Positions 35,301 to 47,722 of a stretch of 64,000 nt of DNA are shown piece after piece. Origin of the DNA: Anaspis maculata (lineage: Eukaryota; Arthropoda; Insecta; Coleoptera; Scraptiidae); contig OX421965.1 in the NCBI GenBank assembly GCA_949128115.1, positions 10,571,420 to 10,635,419 of the forward strand, in the 5' to 3' direction. The position numbers were made by a program, and so were the translations under genes. The notes under the pieces were generated by a model that was given only the letters and a program-made list of their open reading frames with translations, was not told where the DNA came from and ran no database searches. Position 1 is the stretch's first letter; each line of letters begins with the position of its first letter.

Positions 35301-37501
35301 ATATAACTAGTGGTATGATTATCATCGATGATAATTTCGAATGGAATCGTGTCTGCAGATTCAACGACTGCGGAGCACTGTGGTAGCAGTGCTAGCAGGA
35401 GTTGAATGTGCAGCATCGATTCCATGAGAAAATATCATCGATTAATAATCTTACCACAGTTATATTTAGCAAGACTATTGTATAACAAATTGGAAAAATT
35501 GAATTGTATACTTACATCAGACATTTCAAGGCAAATCTAAGGTTCACCTATTAGTGTCTGTATGCATTACAAAAAAGCAATTCAAAGATTCGTCCATCGT
35601 TAGTGAAGCGTATTGTATGGACATTATTTTCCATGCTACGATTAGATCCCGTGTAAATCCACCCAATGTGACATTTCTCTGATCTGAATGCCTGTGTCCA
35701 CATCAACACCACAGACGAATGCTGTATCTGTAGATATTTTGCACAAGAATCCCCTTTTGGGGTAAGTAATCACGTTTTAAACTCTTTCATTAGTATCCCA
35801 TTAGTATTTTTTATGTATTTTCAACAGTTTACATTCAAAATAAAAGTTAACCTTGAACTGAAATCAATCTGACAGGAGGTAAACAAGCCAAAATCTGTGA
35901 TAAATTCAATTGTTTTTCATCATCGCTGTGATATCCTCTTGGTACCCCGAATCCGTGCATCTCATTGGCTGAAATACAGTCTAGTTATCTATGCGTTATA
36001 TTTATAGTCGCTGAAATAAATTTTAAATATGTCCAAAAACGCTTCCCACTTGGCATACTTAGTTATATGGACCATAATCTCTTGATTCAGAATTATAGCC
36101 GTAATTAATGAAGAACTGAAGAAAAAATATCATGCGAACGCTGGCAACGAAACGAGCAGTCCACTCGCACCGGTTCGATGTGTCGTCCCGACGTGACATT
36201 TTATCGTGTTTTAACATTCGCCCGGGTCACTCGGTCCGCTCCCTGGTGGGACATAAGCTACGGAGTCGTTAAATTGAAACTTCATCTCGGCTACAAGTTG
36301 CCCACAAAGTAACCGGGCAGCCGCATCATCGAAATCGATGGCCGACAGGGAGTTCCATGAATTATTGCGCGTACGGGTGAAGAGTATCCCGGCCACCAGG
36401 ACTGCTCGTCCTGCATGCATAAGAAAAATATTGGTGCACATGAGACAACGAGATAAGGAAACGCCGTGGTAGTAGTAATAATGATAAAACAGGATTGTTC
36501 CCGCGAACGGAAAAAGAAGTAATCCTCGAGCTTAGGTTTAGTGCCGCCAGTGGACTGCTGGTGGTAGCCGGACGACGTAAGCTATGCACTTACGGTTTAA
36601 AGTTGGCGTGAGTGCCGTACATATCGGTTTTTACTTTTACAATAAACAGAGATAAGCGCGCAATTCAAAAAAGCCACCATCCATGTTATTACATTCCCTG
36701 AATTGTTCTCCGGGACGATAGGATCGTCTGTTGTGCGGCATTAATTACGTACCTACCTACATTACGTACAGAGAACGAGAGAGATGGCGATTAAGAGCGG
36801 AAAAACGTTACAAATGTAATTTGCAACCAGACTTGCGTGAGTGCTGACGTTGGGAATTTGGAAAAAAGCTGCTTTGTTTTTCCGGGCTCCAGTTAGGTAG
36901 GGTATTATTTTTTGTTCCATGCTTGTTTCCTTTGTATATGCGTTTTGTCCTTGTTAGTATTATGATAATGTAATCCTTATATTGCTCAAAGCATGATAAA
37001 GTGGCTTTCAAGTTGTCCTCAGAACTGCATGAAGATTGAGATCATTTGTGGTGGGAGTTAAGATAAAACAGGATGAAACGACTGCTAAGAGTCGACCCCG
37101 TCACCTCAATATTGTAAATTGTAGACCACAAGCTGAGGGCCTTGTTTTGGCCTGTTCGCCTTTTTTCGTCTACTTCCGTAAATCCGTACATTTCCCGTTT
37201 CTTCCTTGCCGCCCTCAGCAGAAGAGAAGTCAGTGGAAACCTCGACGCGCGAACAAGACACACACCTGCCCACTTGTCGGAGGAGTCTCACATTGAAAGC
37301 TTCCCAGAATACTCATAAGCCGATGAATTTTTCTGAAGCCCTCACGGATTAATTGGCGGCCAATGCTGGAATATACCAGAACTACAATTGAAACGGCGAG
37401 AACCGTAAATGCCTTTCTCGGAAGGCACCTGAAATATTCGTAAATACAAGACAGAGGATACAATGTGTGGCATGCGACCACTGGCCAGGAAGCGAGCTAA
37501 A
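35301..37501. other. TE-poor, no gene recognised
   Basis: Frames at 36211-36441 (-), 36362-36589 (-), 37036-37296 (+) and several reverse frames overlap with no recognisable domain. The part 36100-36960 is GC-balanced and repeat-free. Confidence 0.35.
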
Positions 37502-37874
37502 TAAACTTGGTCAACGTTGAAGTGGACCACCCCGTAATTTTCAACTCCAACCTCCCACTCCTTCAACAACAAAATACGGTCAGTAGCCATTTCTAGATAT
37601 TGTTGTATGTTTTCCGAGAATGTGGCCTAGAGAATTCTACTTGTTATCTCAAAAACGGGACCTTGCTGAAGTCAGGTCATTTCTGCCATTATCACCCTGT
37701 ATATTGTAGATTAGGTCAACAATCAGATGATCTAAGATAGTACCTTGTAGTCAAAAGATCACTCTATTGAGTATCACAAAAATTTACAAAATCGGGCAAA
37801 TTTTTCTCAAAGATATCAACATTTCATTCGAGGCAAAATTTTGGGGTGGTCCACTTCAGTTTTGGTCCAGTTTA
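37502..37874. mobile_element. Short copy of the TAAACTGGGYCAAAA foldback family
   Basis: A short left arm starts TAAACTTGGTCAACGTTGAA. The long right arm ends TTTTGGTCCAGTTTA and matches the right arm of 15756-16777. The copy is internally deleted to 373 bp but keeps both ends. Confidence 0.75.
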
Positions 37875-38089
37875 GTTGAATTCACATGGGAATAGGAATC
37901 TAAAGTTTATGGTGGTAAGGTGAATGACTGGATGAATTGTGAAAATACCTAACTGGAACGAATTCTCCTTGAAAGGATCTTGCGATAAGTATGTAGATTG
38001 TAGATGATAGCGGACAGAGTTGGTGGAGAAAACAAGCTGCTCTCAAAATTGAAAACCTTCCATTCTATCCACGAAATCGTTGCCCGATG
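37875..38089. other. Spacer, nothing recognised
   Basis: No repeat or domain before the LINE C scrap. Confidence 0.4.
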
Positions 38090-40265
38090 TAGAGAAGAGG
38101 GTGATTTTGGATTATATTTTCCAGAGCTTTGGCACGAAGATGAATCTTCTTATACTCACGTCGATATTCCCAGGCTTGCTAGGCTTTATCAAGAACTGCA
38201 AAGAAAGTAGGACGCTTGTTCTAATGTACATTGTACAGGGCCCTGGTACTCTCTTGCATGGATTATTATGCCTACTGTGTTTGTTGTCCATATTATGCCA
38301 AGTACATTGACCAGATGTAGAGTATCCAGAGAAAATTTCTGAAATGTCTTTCCCTTGCTACTGAGGGTCTTATACCGAACGTGACTATCCCCAACGTTCA
38401 CTTACTTCTGAATAGGTTTGGTTTTATCAGCCTTGAATGGCGCAGAAAGTTTCAGCTTATTCAATTCCTACATAAACTCATCAATGGCTACTCATATTTG
38501 TCAATATGACAAGTTTCTATAGTGGGGTCGGTACACAATAAGAAACGGTACTATACGGCATTTAATGATACAGAAAATTTCTTCTGCATGAGGGTTCTAC
38601 AAGGCCTAACGAACGATATTAGAAGGGGAAGCACAAAAGCTTCCCCTTAGGGGGGCCGCAGGGGGCCCTGTCAAGTTGACGGTCCAAGAACTCCTACCAA
38701 ACCATCTTTCAATTTCGTTGTATCACTCAAATGGGGATGATGTGACTCCATTGTGAATCTCGATGGCAATGGTCGCCATGTTTCTTTCATCCTTCATGCT
38801 TGAAAAAATAATATCTTCGGGGGGTCAGAGAAATCACTTTTTATTCTTTTATACATACGAGAGAATGCGAAGTTGGCGTGTTTTGTGTCTTAACCTGTTA
38901 TTTGGCATTCCCAAAAATTCTATTATGAAGTCAATTTTTCAAATTCTCAATTTTGGGTTGATTGGTAGTAAGAAGTAGGTATTTTTTAACATCCAGTCCA
39001 CACGTACTTTTTTCAGTGTCCAACTGAAGCTTATTCAAATCATCATCAGGGGTGGATATACTGAACTATTTTCTAAACATTATGTCAAGAAAACCAATTC
39101 GAAACCGCGCATAGAGAGTACACAAATTATTTTTCTTTCGGTCGGTCGAATTGCGATGCCTACTACGCCCGTCAGGGAGAGCGCTGAGCATCGCCAGATT
39201 AAAACTGGTATGAAAACAGCATAAACGAATTCAAAACTGCCTGAAACACTCATTATGTGGTTCGGCATTCTATTCTGAGTCAGCACTCAGAGATTTGGTC
39301 AGTTTTGAATTTGTTTGGGCTGTTTTCATATTAGTTTAGTCTGGCGAGGCTCAGCGTTCTCCCTGACGGGCGTAGTAGGCATCGCAATTCGACCGACCGA
39401 AAGAAGATTAATCTGTGTACTCTCTATTCGCGGTTTATGATTGATTTTCTCGACATTATGTTCAGAAAATAGTTCAGTGGATCCACCCCTGTTGATGATT
39501 TCAATAACCTCCAGTTGGACACTGAAAAAAATACGTGTGGACTGGATGTTAAAAAATACCTACTTCTTAGCCTGCCAATCAACCCAAAATTGAGAATTTG
39601 AAAAATTGACTTCATAATAGGATTTTGGGAATGCCAAATAACAGGTCAAGACACAAAACATGCCAACTTCGCATCCTCTTGTATGTATAAAAAAATAAAA
39701 AGTGATTTCTCTGACCTCCCGAAGATATTATTTTTTCAAGCATGAAGGATGAAAGAGACATGGCGACCAATGCCATCGAGATTCACAATGGAGTCACATC
39801 ATCCCCATTTGAGTGATACAACGAAATTGAAAGATGGTTTGGTAGGAGTTCTTGGACCGTCAACTTGACAGGGCCCCCTGCGGCCCCCCTAAGGGGAAGC
39901 TTTCGTGCTTCCCCTTCTAATATCGTTCGTTAGGCCTTGTAGAACACTCATGCAGAAGGAATTTTCTGTATCATTAAATGCCGTATGGGAATGGCTACCA
40001 ACCCCACTACTAGCCGAGATACCTCTGAATATTCCTAGGCCAGGGTTGAGAAGTTGCAAGATTTCCTATATTGGCACATCCCGAACATCTTTCAATTACA
40101 ACAAATTCTCCTCTCAACCGAGTTTGCCTCACCCACAACAGGGCTCAGGATGGCTTTGATATATTCCACGATGAAATCTCCAGATTAGTCGTGATTTTGA
40201 TGTTATTGGCTTATCACAGGACCTTTTGGTCTGTTGGTCAATGAATCAATGATAATAATAATTAA
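38090..40265 (+). pseudogene. Jockey-like LINE 3' half, split by a palindrome (LINE C)
   Basis: Upstream of the insertion the frames read GLLGFIKNCKES (near 38176), then PYYAKYIDQM followed by a stop, then SIQRKFLKCL and KFQLIQFLHKLINGY (to about 38490). This is the region after the reverse transcriptase palm in Jockey-type elements. Directly downstream of the insertion, at 40010, the frame resumes LAEIPLNIPRPGLR, matching the family's conserved INFRVPR-type motif. Several frameshifts and stops are present. An AATAATAATAATTA tail near 40250 is the likely 3' end. Confidence 0.75.
38520..40009. mobile_element. 1.49-kb palindrome, TAGTGGGGTYGGTA ends, inside LINE C
   Basis: Starts TAGTGGGGTCGGTA and ends TACCAACCCCACTA. 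CTA stands on both sides (38517-38519 and 40010-40012), a 3-bp duplication. The long arms are very similar by eye, differing at only a few positions per 100, and meet near 39270. This makes it one of the youngest-looking palindromes here. It contains a nested small palindrome around AGCTTCCCCTT. Frames 38763-38978 (+) and 39424-39615 (-) are mirror shadows. Confidence 0.9.
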
Positions 40266-40659
40266 TGGATTGGATATTGAACTATTGGATGATTGATGGC
40301 GCTCCACGAACCATTACCTATGGAAAAACATGAATGGAGGAAACTGCAGTCGCTTCACATATCTCTAGATCCTACCTCAAGTCTCTGCACCGTGGACAGT
40401 AAAAATCTACATCTCTATTGGAACATGCCCTCTCTCCAGTCTCCATACGACCGAAAGAAAAAATTGCAAGCTTTAGTGTTCTGATCGTACGTCCTGGTTT
40501 ATGACACAATCTGATTCTAGGAGCAGATTTCTGATAGGGATTGGGCATCCATCTTAGGAATCGTGAATGGATGTTCGCCAGAGATGAAATTATGGCTACC
40601 TATACTTCAGAGGTAAGAAGAGTAAAGTTGGACATGACATAAGAAAAAGATTGGTGATG
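40266..40659. other. No gene recognised
   Basis: The short frame 40293-40484 has no domain. Confidence 0.35.
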
Positions 40660-41413
40660 TTTGATTGTTTAATGAGCATTGTGATAATGTACGCAGCCGA
40701 AGTCTGGGGGTGTAATGAATACGAAGAGATGAAAAAAATGTAAGGGAAGTACATCAAATGGATACTAAGACTGCGAAGAGAGACACCGAGATACATCGTA
40801 CATCGATAGGGAAGAAGTTAAAAGATGAAAACTTAGAATTGAAGCAGGCCAAGCAGCAGTGAATCACGAAGATGAATGATAGCCGCAGAAAGATACTACA
40901 GAAGAAAGGGACAGGCAAGAAGATGTTGGAAGAATAAAGAAAAATGGAAATGTATTGACGGATGAACTAAAGATTAGACAAGAGGTTGAGATGCAGGAAA
41001 GGGTGGAGAGAATAAAGGACTCTAGGTACCGTAGGAATTAGAAAAGCTAGTGACCAACGAGAAACCAAAATATTGGGAAAGAGAAAATGCACAAGAAAGA
41101 ACAATGGTTCCAAAATTCAGATGTGGAAACTAAGAGAAGAGGAATAAATTTTGGCTGTAAGAGAACGAGAGGAGATGCTGATTGTATGGAGAAGAGGAGA
41201 CAAGAGAGCGTATGATGAGAACACGTTTGGAGGTGACAGAAATAAAAAAAGGAAGAAGAAATCTTAAGTGTGGATGGGAGAGGAACGGAATGGATGGAGA
41301 TGATCAGGTATTGGGAGAAGACAGTTCAAGTTCATATTACATTATTTAAGTTTTGAAATGTAATTATTCAGCACCGAAAACCGGTAGGGTGGATAAAGCT
41401 TTCTACTACTACT
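40660..41413 (+). pseudogene. Second-type LINE C-terminal scrap (LINE D)
   Basis: The frames read YAAEVWGCNEYEEM, then after a stop GKYIKWILRLRRETPRYIVH, and in another frame REEVK and LRIEAG. This succession resembles the C-terminal part of a different insect LINE protein family from LINE A-C. Many frameshifts and stops are present, and purine-rich sequence continues to about 41300. GGTAGGGTGGATAAAGCTTT followed by CTACTACTACTTC near 41400 looks like the 3' end with a short tail. Confidence 0.6.
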
Positions 41414-41639
41414 TCAGGGGTAGGAGCATTGAACAAGGTGCATCTGGAGTCCAATTTTTGTGACAAGTTCATTCAAGTCTCACTTGGAGATCCTTGCCGC
41501 TTCCTTGGAGGCTGCGGACCGCTTGATTTACCCTAAATGATAACAAATAAATATTTTGCCGGCTAGAGCTTCAATAAATATAATCTAGAGTATATCATTT
41601 AAACCCCGCTATGAACTTCTAGTGAATCCTGGAAAGATG

Positions 41640-42060
41640 AAAGCCAAATCATAGCAAATGTCTCAGCTGCTCCGATCAGATAGATGCTTGTCGTTTGGTA
41701 TACATGACCTTTCAATCGATAGTCGCGCTGATTTGTCCTCTACCGAAAAAGCATGCCAAGGTGGTTTGAACTCAAGGACAGTGACGACGCTTCTCAGAAA
41801 ATCAAATCGATCTTGCTCTGCTCCTCTACCAACTTGGTCTAACGATGACCTGTCTTTTTTAGTACAAATAGATACGAGCGACTTTGGTCTTGGAGCCGTG
41901 CTAAGCCAACCAATCTCTGAAGAAGAGAAGGTCATAAAATATATGTATAGTCGTTTGTTGAAAAAGCGGAAGCAAACTTTCGCTGCTTCCGAAAAATGAT
42001 GCTTGGCAATGGAAAAGCTCAAACTATTTTAATGGCAGGTGTGGTAGATCTTATTTTGAA
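41640..42060 (+). pseudogene. Ty3/gypsy RNase H fragment
   Basis: The frame 41658-41999 contains LVQIDTSDFGLGAVLSQ, the well-conserved junction of gypsy reverse transcriptase and RNase H including the catalytic-type Asp. It is followed by EEEKVIKYMYSRLLKKRKQ and AASEK, after which a stop interrupts a CLAMEKL continuation. The upstream part is weakly related (SAPLP). The rest of pol is missing. The sequence from about 42120 to 42440 is not recognisable. Confidence 0.85.
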
Positions 42061-45000
42061 AAACTGTGTGAAGCGTTGGCAAATAAATTCTGGAACACAA
42101 TGAAAAACGAAATGCCGCGGATTCGCGCTTGGTTTGGATATCGACGAGGACAGCCCCCGGAGTACCGATTTATTATTTAAACGAAGCTGGCATGCATTGA
42201 CAGATCGTCCGCCGGTGAATTATAAAGTGCCACGTCAGCTCCGCCAATTAGCCAACAAAAACATGACAGTGCGCTGGAGTGCATCTCTCGAAAACATTCA
42301 TTACTATTGGCATCCGTGCTTAAACATTTCACTCCCCAAAGCTGAACAATGCCGTTTCTATTCATATATCTATTGTATTCGCACCGATTGCAAATATTCA
42401 ACGGTTTTTTGTTTGTTTCAGGTAATGAAACCGAAAAGTTCACACACGGCTAAATCGTCAGAATGATTTAGCTTGCTGATGCGACGTTCACAAACGCGTA
42501 AGTTTTTCAGGCCAACGATGTGTTTCTGAGGGTTGAATTCTTGAAGGGCCAGTTCCATGGTTGGAGCAAGCCTCAAGCATGTTGCGTTCATACTTCTTTT
42601 CAAAGACAAAAAAATTGAAACTAACGTTTAAAGTGAAGTTTTTACTAATGAATAAATTCAATGAAGTATATGGAAGTCATGAAATGATAATAAATTGAGT
42701 AAAAAAAAAAGATTGCAGAATAAAAATCGAACAGATGAATGATGATAGAACTTAATGACTAAATAAATAACAAAACACAAAACACGCAAATTAAATAGGG
42801 TACAGGGACATTGAAAAAATTCTAACTACACTGCTGTCTGAGTAGCCGTACAATTACTGGTTGAGCAAAATACCTACCCAGCTTGAGGAGTCCTGAAGGG
42901 ATCAATCCCTTCGCGTTCAACAAAGGGATTGATCACCTGAAGCCGCGGTTACCAAAGGGCTATTCGCGGCCAGAACCGCAGTCAGCTAATATTTTATAGA
43001 AACTTACTATCTACCGCAAAACAATAGGTATCTAAGAATTTCAACTGTACAACTTCCCTTACAAAGAATGAGAATAAAACCTGATCTAGACCTAAAGCAT
43101 TGTGATGGTCGATGGATTCTGTGTGATAGTACACGACCGCACAAAAATTGAAAGATCTGACCTTATCCGCTAGGCACGCGTCAAAATGGCCATGCTTGGG
43201 TACGTCATCCACGCTGATCTCTCGATGACGCCACACGCTAAATGGGCCGCTCAGGTGTTCTGGATAGGTACCGATGATACAGCGACGGAGACTGTGGGAA
43301 TGTAAATTGTAACCTTTCCACTCCAAAAGGTAGTGGTGGAAGGGTTCTCTCCGTGGGAGAAGGGCTGGGGGTGATCGCTTATGACCATCACCCAGGTACA
43401 AGCCCTGGACTCGTTGCCGGCTAGAAGCGTAGAGCGGGTTGTGGTTTGGGAGAAGGATGGGTGTGTGAATTGGGCTAGGTAAGGTGAAAGCCATTTGAAC
43501 AATCTAACAACTATATCAAAATGACGTGGCGATCAGTGTATGTACACAAATAATTTTGAAAGAGGGTGTGTTATGTAAGTAAAAGAATAAAATGGCACAA
43601 TAAACAATATCAAAACGTATCACTCATCCGGGATCGACGATGATGGTTCGAGTACTGTGGTGGGTGAGTTTCTAGGCCGACCGCAGAAGAAGCCCAGCCT
43701 GACGGAGTCTCGGCCACTGCATACTGACCTGGGGAATGCCGCAGCGTTTGGGAGTTTTATGCAGCGGGTATTGATGTTAGAATGTGGGCGCCATCTTCAC
43801 GAAGTTCTTCCCCAGGTCAAACAGTTCGGCGAAGAAGTGAAGAGGTCGACTGCTACGCCAGCTGTCGTGGACTCCTCTACGGCCGGTACCTATGAACAAT
43901 CCACTCACACAGTAATTGAGGCAAAACTAAGTTGTAGGTACGAACACTCGGTACAACGGATGAAAGTACAATTTAGAATAATAAATTTTGGATAATATGG
44001 GCCCTGAAATGTAGAATAGACAACGACATGACATGATTATGTGAAATGGAAACGGGACGTGGTCGGTAGCGCAAACAATTTACAATAATTTTGAAAGTAG
44101 GTACAATATGAACACTGGGGATACTACTTAACTTTAATCAATGCCTGACGAGAATATTGGCCGAATTTCGGCTGCAGCGGCTGACACAGCGTAGCGGTGA
44201 CTTCGGTGACAAACAGCTGATGACCCGGGCTTGAGTGTTTTTCTGGCGGAAAGACGGAAGTTTGTTTTTTTTGCGCTTGCGAGCAGCTGATGCCTCGGCT
44301 GATGCCTTCGACGACGATGGAGTCGGCACGAGAGTCGGCGTGACGGAAACGGCTGCTGTGACGATGATGGCTTACATGGGGGTTACGATGGGAGCGACTG
44401 CTGCGACGGTGAAGCCCCCATGAAGTTTTCCAGCCGATCGGTAGGCCCCACAGGCAGAGGTGATGACGAAATTTACAACGATGGACGGCAGGAACTGAGG
44501 CAGGAACGTTTCTGGCGAGCTCTTCTAGTCACAGGGCCGCATGAGCGGCGTCAAGCTGGAGCTGGTCTGAGCGTTGACCTCAAGCGGCTGTGCCCCCGGA
44601 CGGGGCTTCGTTTATGGAGCACTTCGCTCATCTTTTCTTTCGCTTTTTCGCCCCAAAAACTCGACTCACTAAGCGTCCCGCCAGGCGGCGCCACATATCG
44701 CCGCAGCCAAGCGGATCCCTCGCCACGCACTGGCGCGGGAATTTTGAACCATTACAAAATTTCCTGCTCAGCGGTACGTTCAGGTCAGGTCAGGCCTCAA
44801 TCAGTCCTGCGTGGTTTTACCTGAGTTCACCTGCACTAGAGTCTTTCAGCTAGGACTGGCACGCCTCGCGTAATTACTACGACTTTGACGGCCTTCACGG
44901 AAGGGCCTAGTTTGAGAAATGCATCTTTAGATGATGTTTTGAATAAAAAATGCATAAACTTACCAGACTAACTGGCAACACTTCCTAACTACTAATACAT

Positions 45001-46237
45001 CTCTCTAGACCTCTCTTCAGTTCGCCTAATGGCACCAAAAAGAAAGTGTACCGCGCTTTTCGGCAAGAAGCCACCCGTCACGGCCATCATGCGCGAATGG
45101 TCGATGGCCGAGTATCTTTGTAAGAATACCTCTTGGTCCATCTATTAGCGGAGGTGTTGTAATAAAATAGCTCTTTTTATAGAAAACGCTACAAGATAGA
45201 TAGTTTGATAAAATGTCCAATGTCTTTCCCCACTACTTTGATTGTTTGGGATGGCCCCTCCCATGGCCCTCATATGAAATGAGTTTGCTCTCGCTGTGTC
45301 TTCACCGTGTCTTCTGGCAGGCCGCATCACTGGGGGTTGCGCCCCGTTTCAGCCCAACGCATATCGACCTCCAGAATCTTCCATTTACGCCGTGTCGCCG
45401 CCCGATAACCGAATCAAAACGTAATTTCGATGCGGCGGCGATAAAGCGCCTCCGAAAATAAAATAGGCAATAAATACAAGATGAATTATTGATGATCCAT
45501 TCTTCGCGAAGGATGAAGCCGGAGCGCTTACGGAGCAAACAGTGCAGCACTGACTGTGTGCTGCTGCTGCTGCTGCTGCATATGTTCCCCATAGTTTATG
45601 CATTGATTCCCGCCCCGTGCCGCTCGAATGCGGCAGAGAGGGTTGTTTTATGGGCGCCCGGTCCGAACGACTGTTTCATACCAAACGGTCTCTCCCCGCA
45701 GGATATTTATCGCAAACAGCCACTACTGCTGCTTTTTCACCAACACGTGCCGAACGTACCTCTTACTATTTCACGAAAAGCCATGGCCGGTTAGAGTATT
45801 ACGGTCGCAGCTACCTGATGCCAAACAAAGGTGCAATTCAAACTCAAACATTCCGAGAGTGCGAACTTAAAAGGGCGCGCAAACATTTTCGAGACATTGC
45901 TTGCTCCAAAAAGGGTTTTAAACCGAGCGGAATTGAATCCCTGCAACTTTCACAAGCACGGCAGCGACAAACATAAACCGAGTGACTCGAGAGAAATGGG
46001 GTAGGTGAATACGGCAAAACATATTTAGCGGGCTGAACAAACATGCCTTTAAGGCAGGAGACAGTGACACGACAAAGCACAGAAAGCTCTGGTAAGTGAG
46101 GAGAAATTCTGCGCTGTACACCGCTAATAACATTCGCCGTTCTCATTTCCAGACGAACGCATGAGTTATGCTGCACAGTGCAATTTAATATTCAAGAGTG
46201 CACATCACAACATGCACTCTTCGCCGAAATGTAGATA
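42061..46237. other. No gene recognised; GC-rich at 43650-44870 and 45200-46150
   Basis: The largest frame, 42994-43494 (-), 166 codons, has no recognisable domain and may be an unrelated old ORF. The frames at 44420-44824 (+), 45489-45794 (+), 45617-45976 (+) and 45844-46176 (-) overlap each other and match nothing known. A (CTG)n run lies at 45561-45579. The DNA is free of obvious transposon ends apart from the hairpin at 42900. Confidence 0.3.
42900..42934. repeat. Perfect 12-bp inverted repeat
   Basis: GATCAATCCCTT and AAGGGATTGATC are separated by 11 bases. It is a small stem-loop of unknown meaning. Confidence 0.7.
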
Positions 46238-46499
46238 TACAGGGTTGGGCAAAAGTATATGGAATAATGGAAATTAATCATTCATTGACCTATTGTTGAA
46301 GCACTGGCCGCCAGTATATTCGTCGCGGCTCTGAAATAGTCCATCGAGTTCGCTTGTTTTCCGACAAGCTCTCGATACACGGCCCTCCCGCCACTCTTCC
46401 TACTCCTGGTGGTCCCAGGCAGACACTTCTGGATTCTGGCTTTTTTGGAGGGGGGGGGAGGAGTAGTTGATGGAACATTGTTCCATCTGACACGTAAGC

Positions 46500-46939
46500 C
46501 TCGTTATTGGGCAGATTCTGAGCAGACACTTATTTTCCCAGTACCGTGCAGTCGATCCAGGGAACAATTTGCATCTTGGCTATAGGGGCTCTTTGGATCC
46601 GGTACACGACGTCGTTGATCCTTTTGATCACAGTATCTGATGGTCACGCTCATGATAGATGGAGCTTCGGGGATCATTTCTTCTTGTGTTGGACACACAA
46701 AGTCACCTACTTGGAATCCTCCAGATTTGGCATTCAAGTCGTATCGCATTTTCACCCAATCAATCGCAAGACGGATCCATCGTCGTACTATCTCATATTC
46801 TCCCTCTGTTGTCTCAAGTCATCGACGTACTCTGGAACAGTTTTTGGGTCATCATCATGTCTGCCAAACTACAAGTCACGCAGAAGACCAAATTCATAAC
46901 CAAAAATCACATTGGAACACATTTGATTCAAAGTTTCAT
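46500..46939 (-). pseudogene. Ty3/gypsy integrase C-terminal part
   Basis: Read on the minus strand, frames give SNVIFGYEFGLL, PEYVDDLRQQRE and then MKMRYDLNAKSGGFQVGDFV, the conserved end of gypsy integrases where GDxVWL begins the C-terminal domain. Stops and frameshifts are present. It begins precisely at the edge of the hairpin at 46940. The preceding part of the integrase lies beyond foldback B at 50326. Integrase joins element DNA to the host chromosome. Confidence 0.8.
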
Positions 46940-47722
46940 CTACACCTTTTCCAGTTGTAGTTCAGAAAATATCAGTTGTATTTCAGATATCGTCAATTGT
47001 AGTTCAGAAGACATCAATTGCATTTCAGATTAGTAAAATGTTGTTCAGAAAGTATCAATTTTATTTCAGATTAGTCAAATGTATTTCAGAAATAGTCAAT
47101 TGTATTTCAGATTGATAAATTGAATTTGAGAAAGCATCATTTGTATATCAGAAAGCGTGATTTGTATTTCGGAACATGTCATTTGTAGTTCAGAAAATAA
47201 TTTATATGTATAATTTATCAATCAATGCAGCTCCAAGATAATTGTAGCATTTGTCGTTCTTCAATGCTGCGGAAGCCGGTCGTGCGATTAACACCCCCGC
47301 AGACATATGTTACACAAAAGATGTGCCGAATATCTGCAGTTCATCATACAAGATGATCAAGAGTTCGAAGCTGTGGCTGTGCAAAAGTGCCCCAATTTGC
47401 AGGAGTTCGAATAAAATTGATACTTTCTGAACTACATTTTACTAATCTGAGATGCAACTGATGTCTTCTGAACTACAATTGACGCCTTCTGAACTTCAAT
47501 TGACGCTTTCTGAAATACAATTGACATAATCTGATGTACAGTTCAAGTTTTCTGAACTACATTTGATAAATCTGAAATACAATTGATGCCTTCTGAACTA
47601 CAAGTGACTTATCCGAAATACAATTGACGCTTTCTGAACTACACTTGATAAATTCTGAAATTCAATTGACGATATCTGAAATACAATTGATATTTTCTGA
47701 ACTACAACTGGAAAAGGTGTAG
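46940..47722. mobile_element. Hairpin element with arms made of 22-bp tandem repeats
   Basis: CTACACCTTTTCCAGTTGTA at 46940 is repeated exactly in inverted orientation ending at 47722, and identity continues for about 35 bp. Each arm then consists of some 10-13 degenerate units of about 22 bp (TTTCAGAAAGTATCAATTGT-like): plus orientation at 46955-47205, minus at 47424-47712. The central 220 bp are unique. The layout is like the Drosophila Foldback family, whose inverted arms are tandem repeats. It abuts foldback B, sharing the bases TAG at 47720. Confidence 0.8.

Noticed and set aside
38520..40009. Assembly artefact (mirror duplication) for the palindromes
   Set aside because: Ends, duplications and interrupted LINE frames are exact and differ between elements, and the arms carry independent differences, so true elements are more likely. 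Long reads would settle it.
42994..43494. 166-codon reverse frame
   Set aside because: No domain, no neighbours and no sign of codon bias. It could be real but cannot be supported from sequence alone.
46955..47712. CRISPR array
   Set aside because: Short repeats at regular spacing, but the units are degenerate and contiguous, in inverted arms, with eukaryotic retroelements around. There are no spacers.
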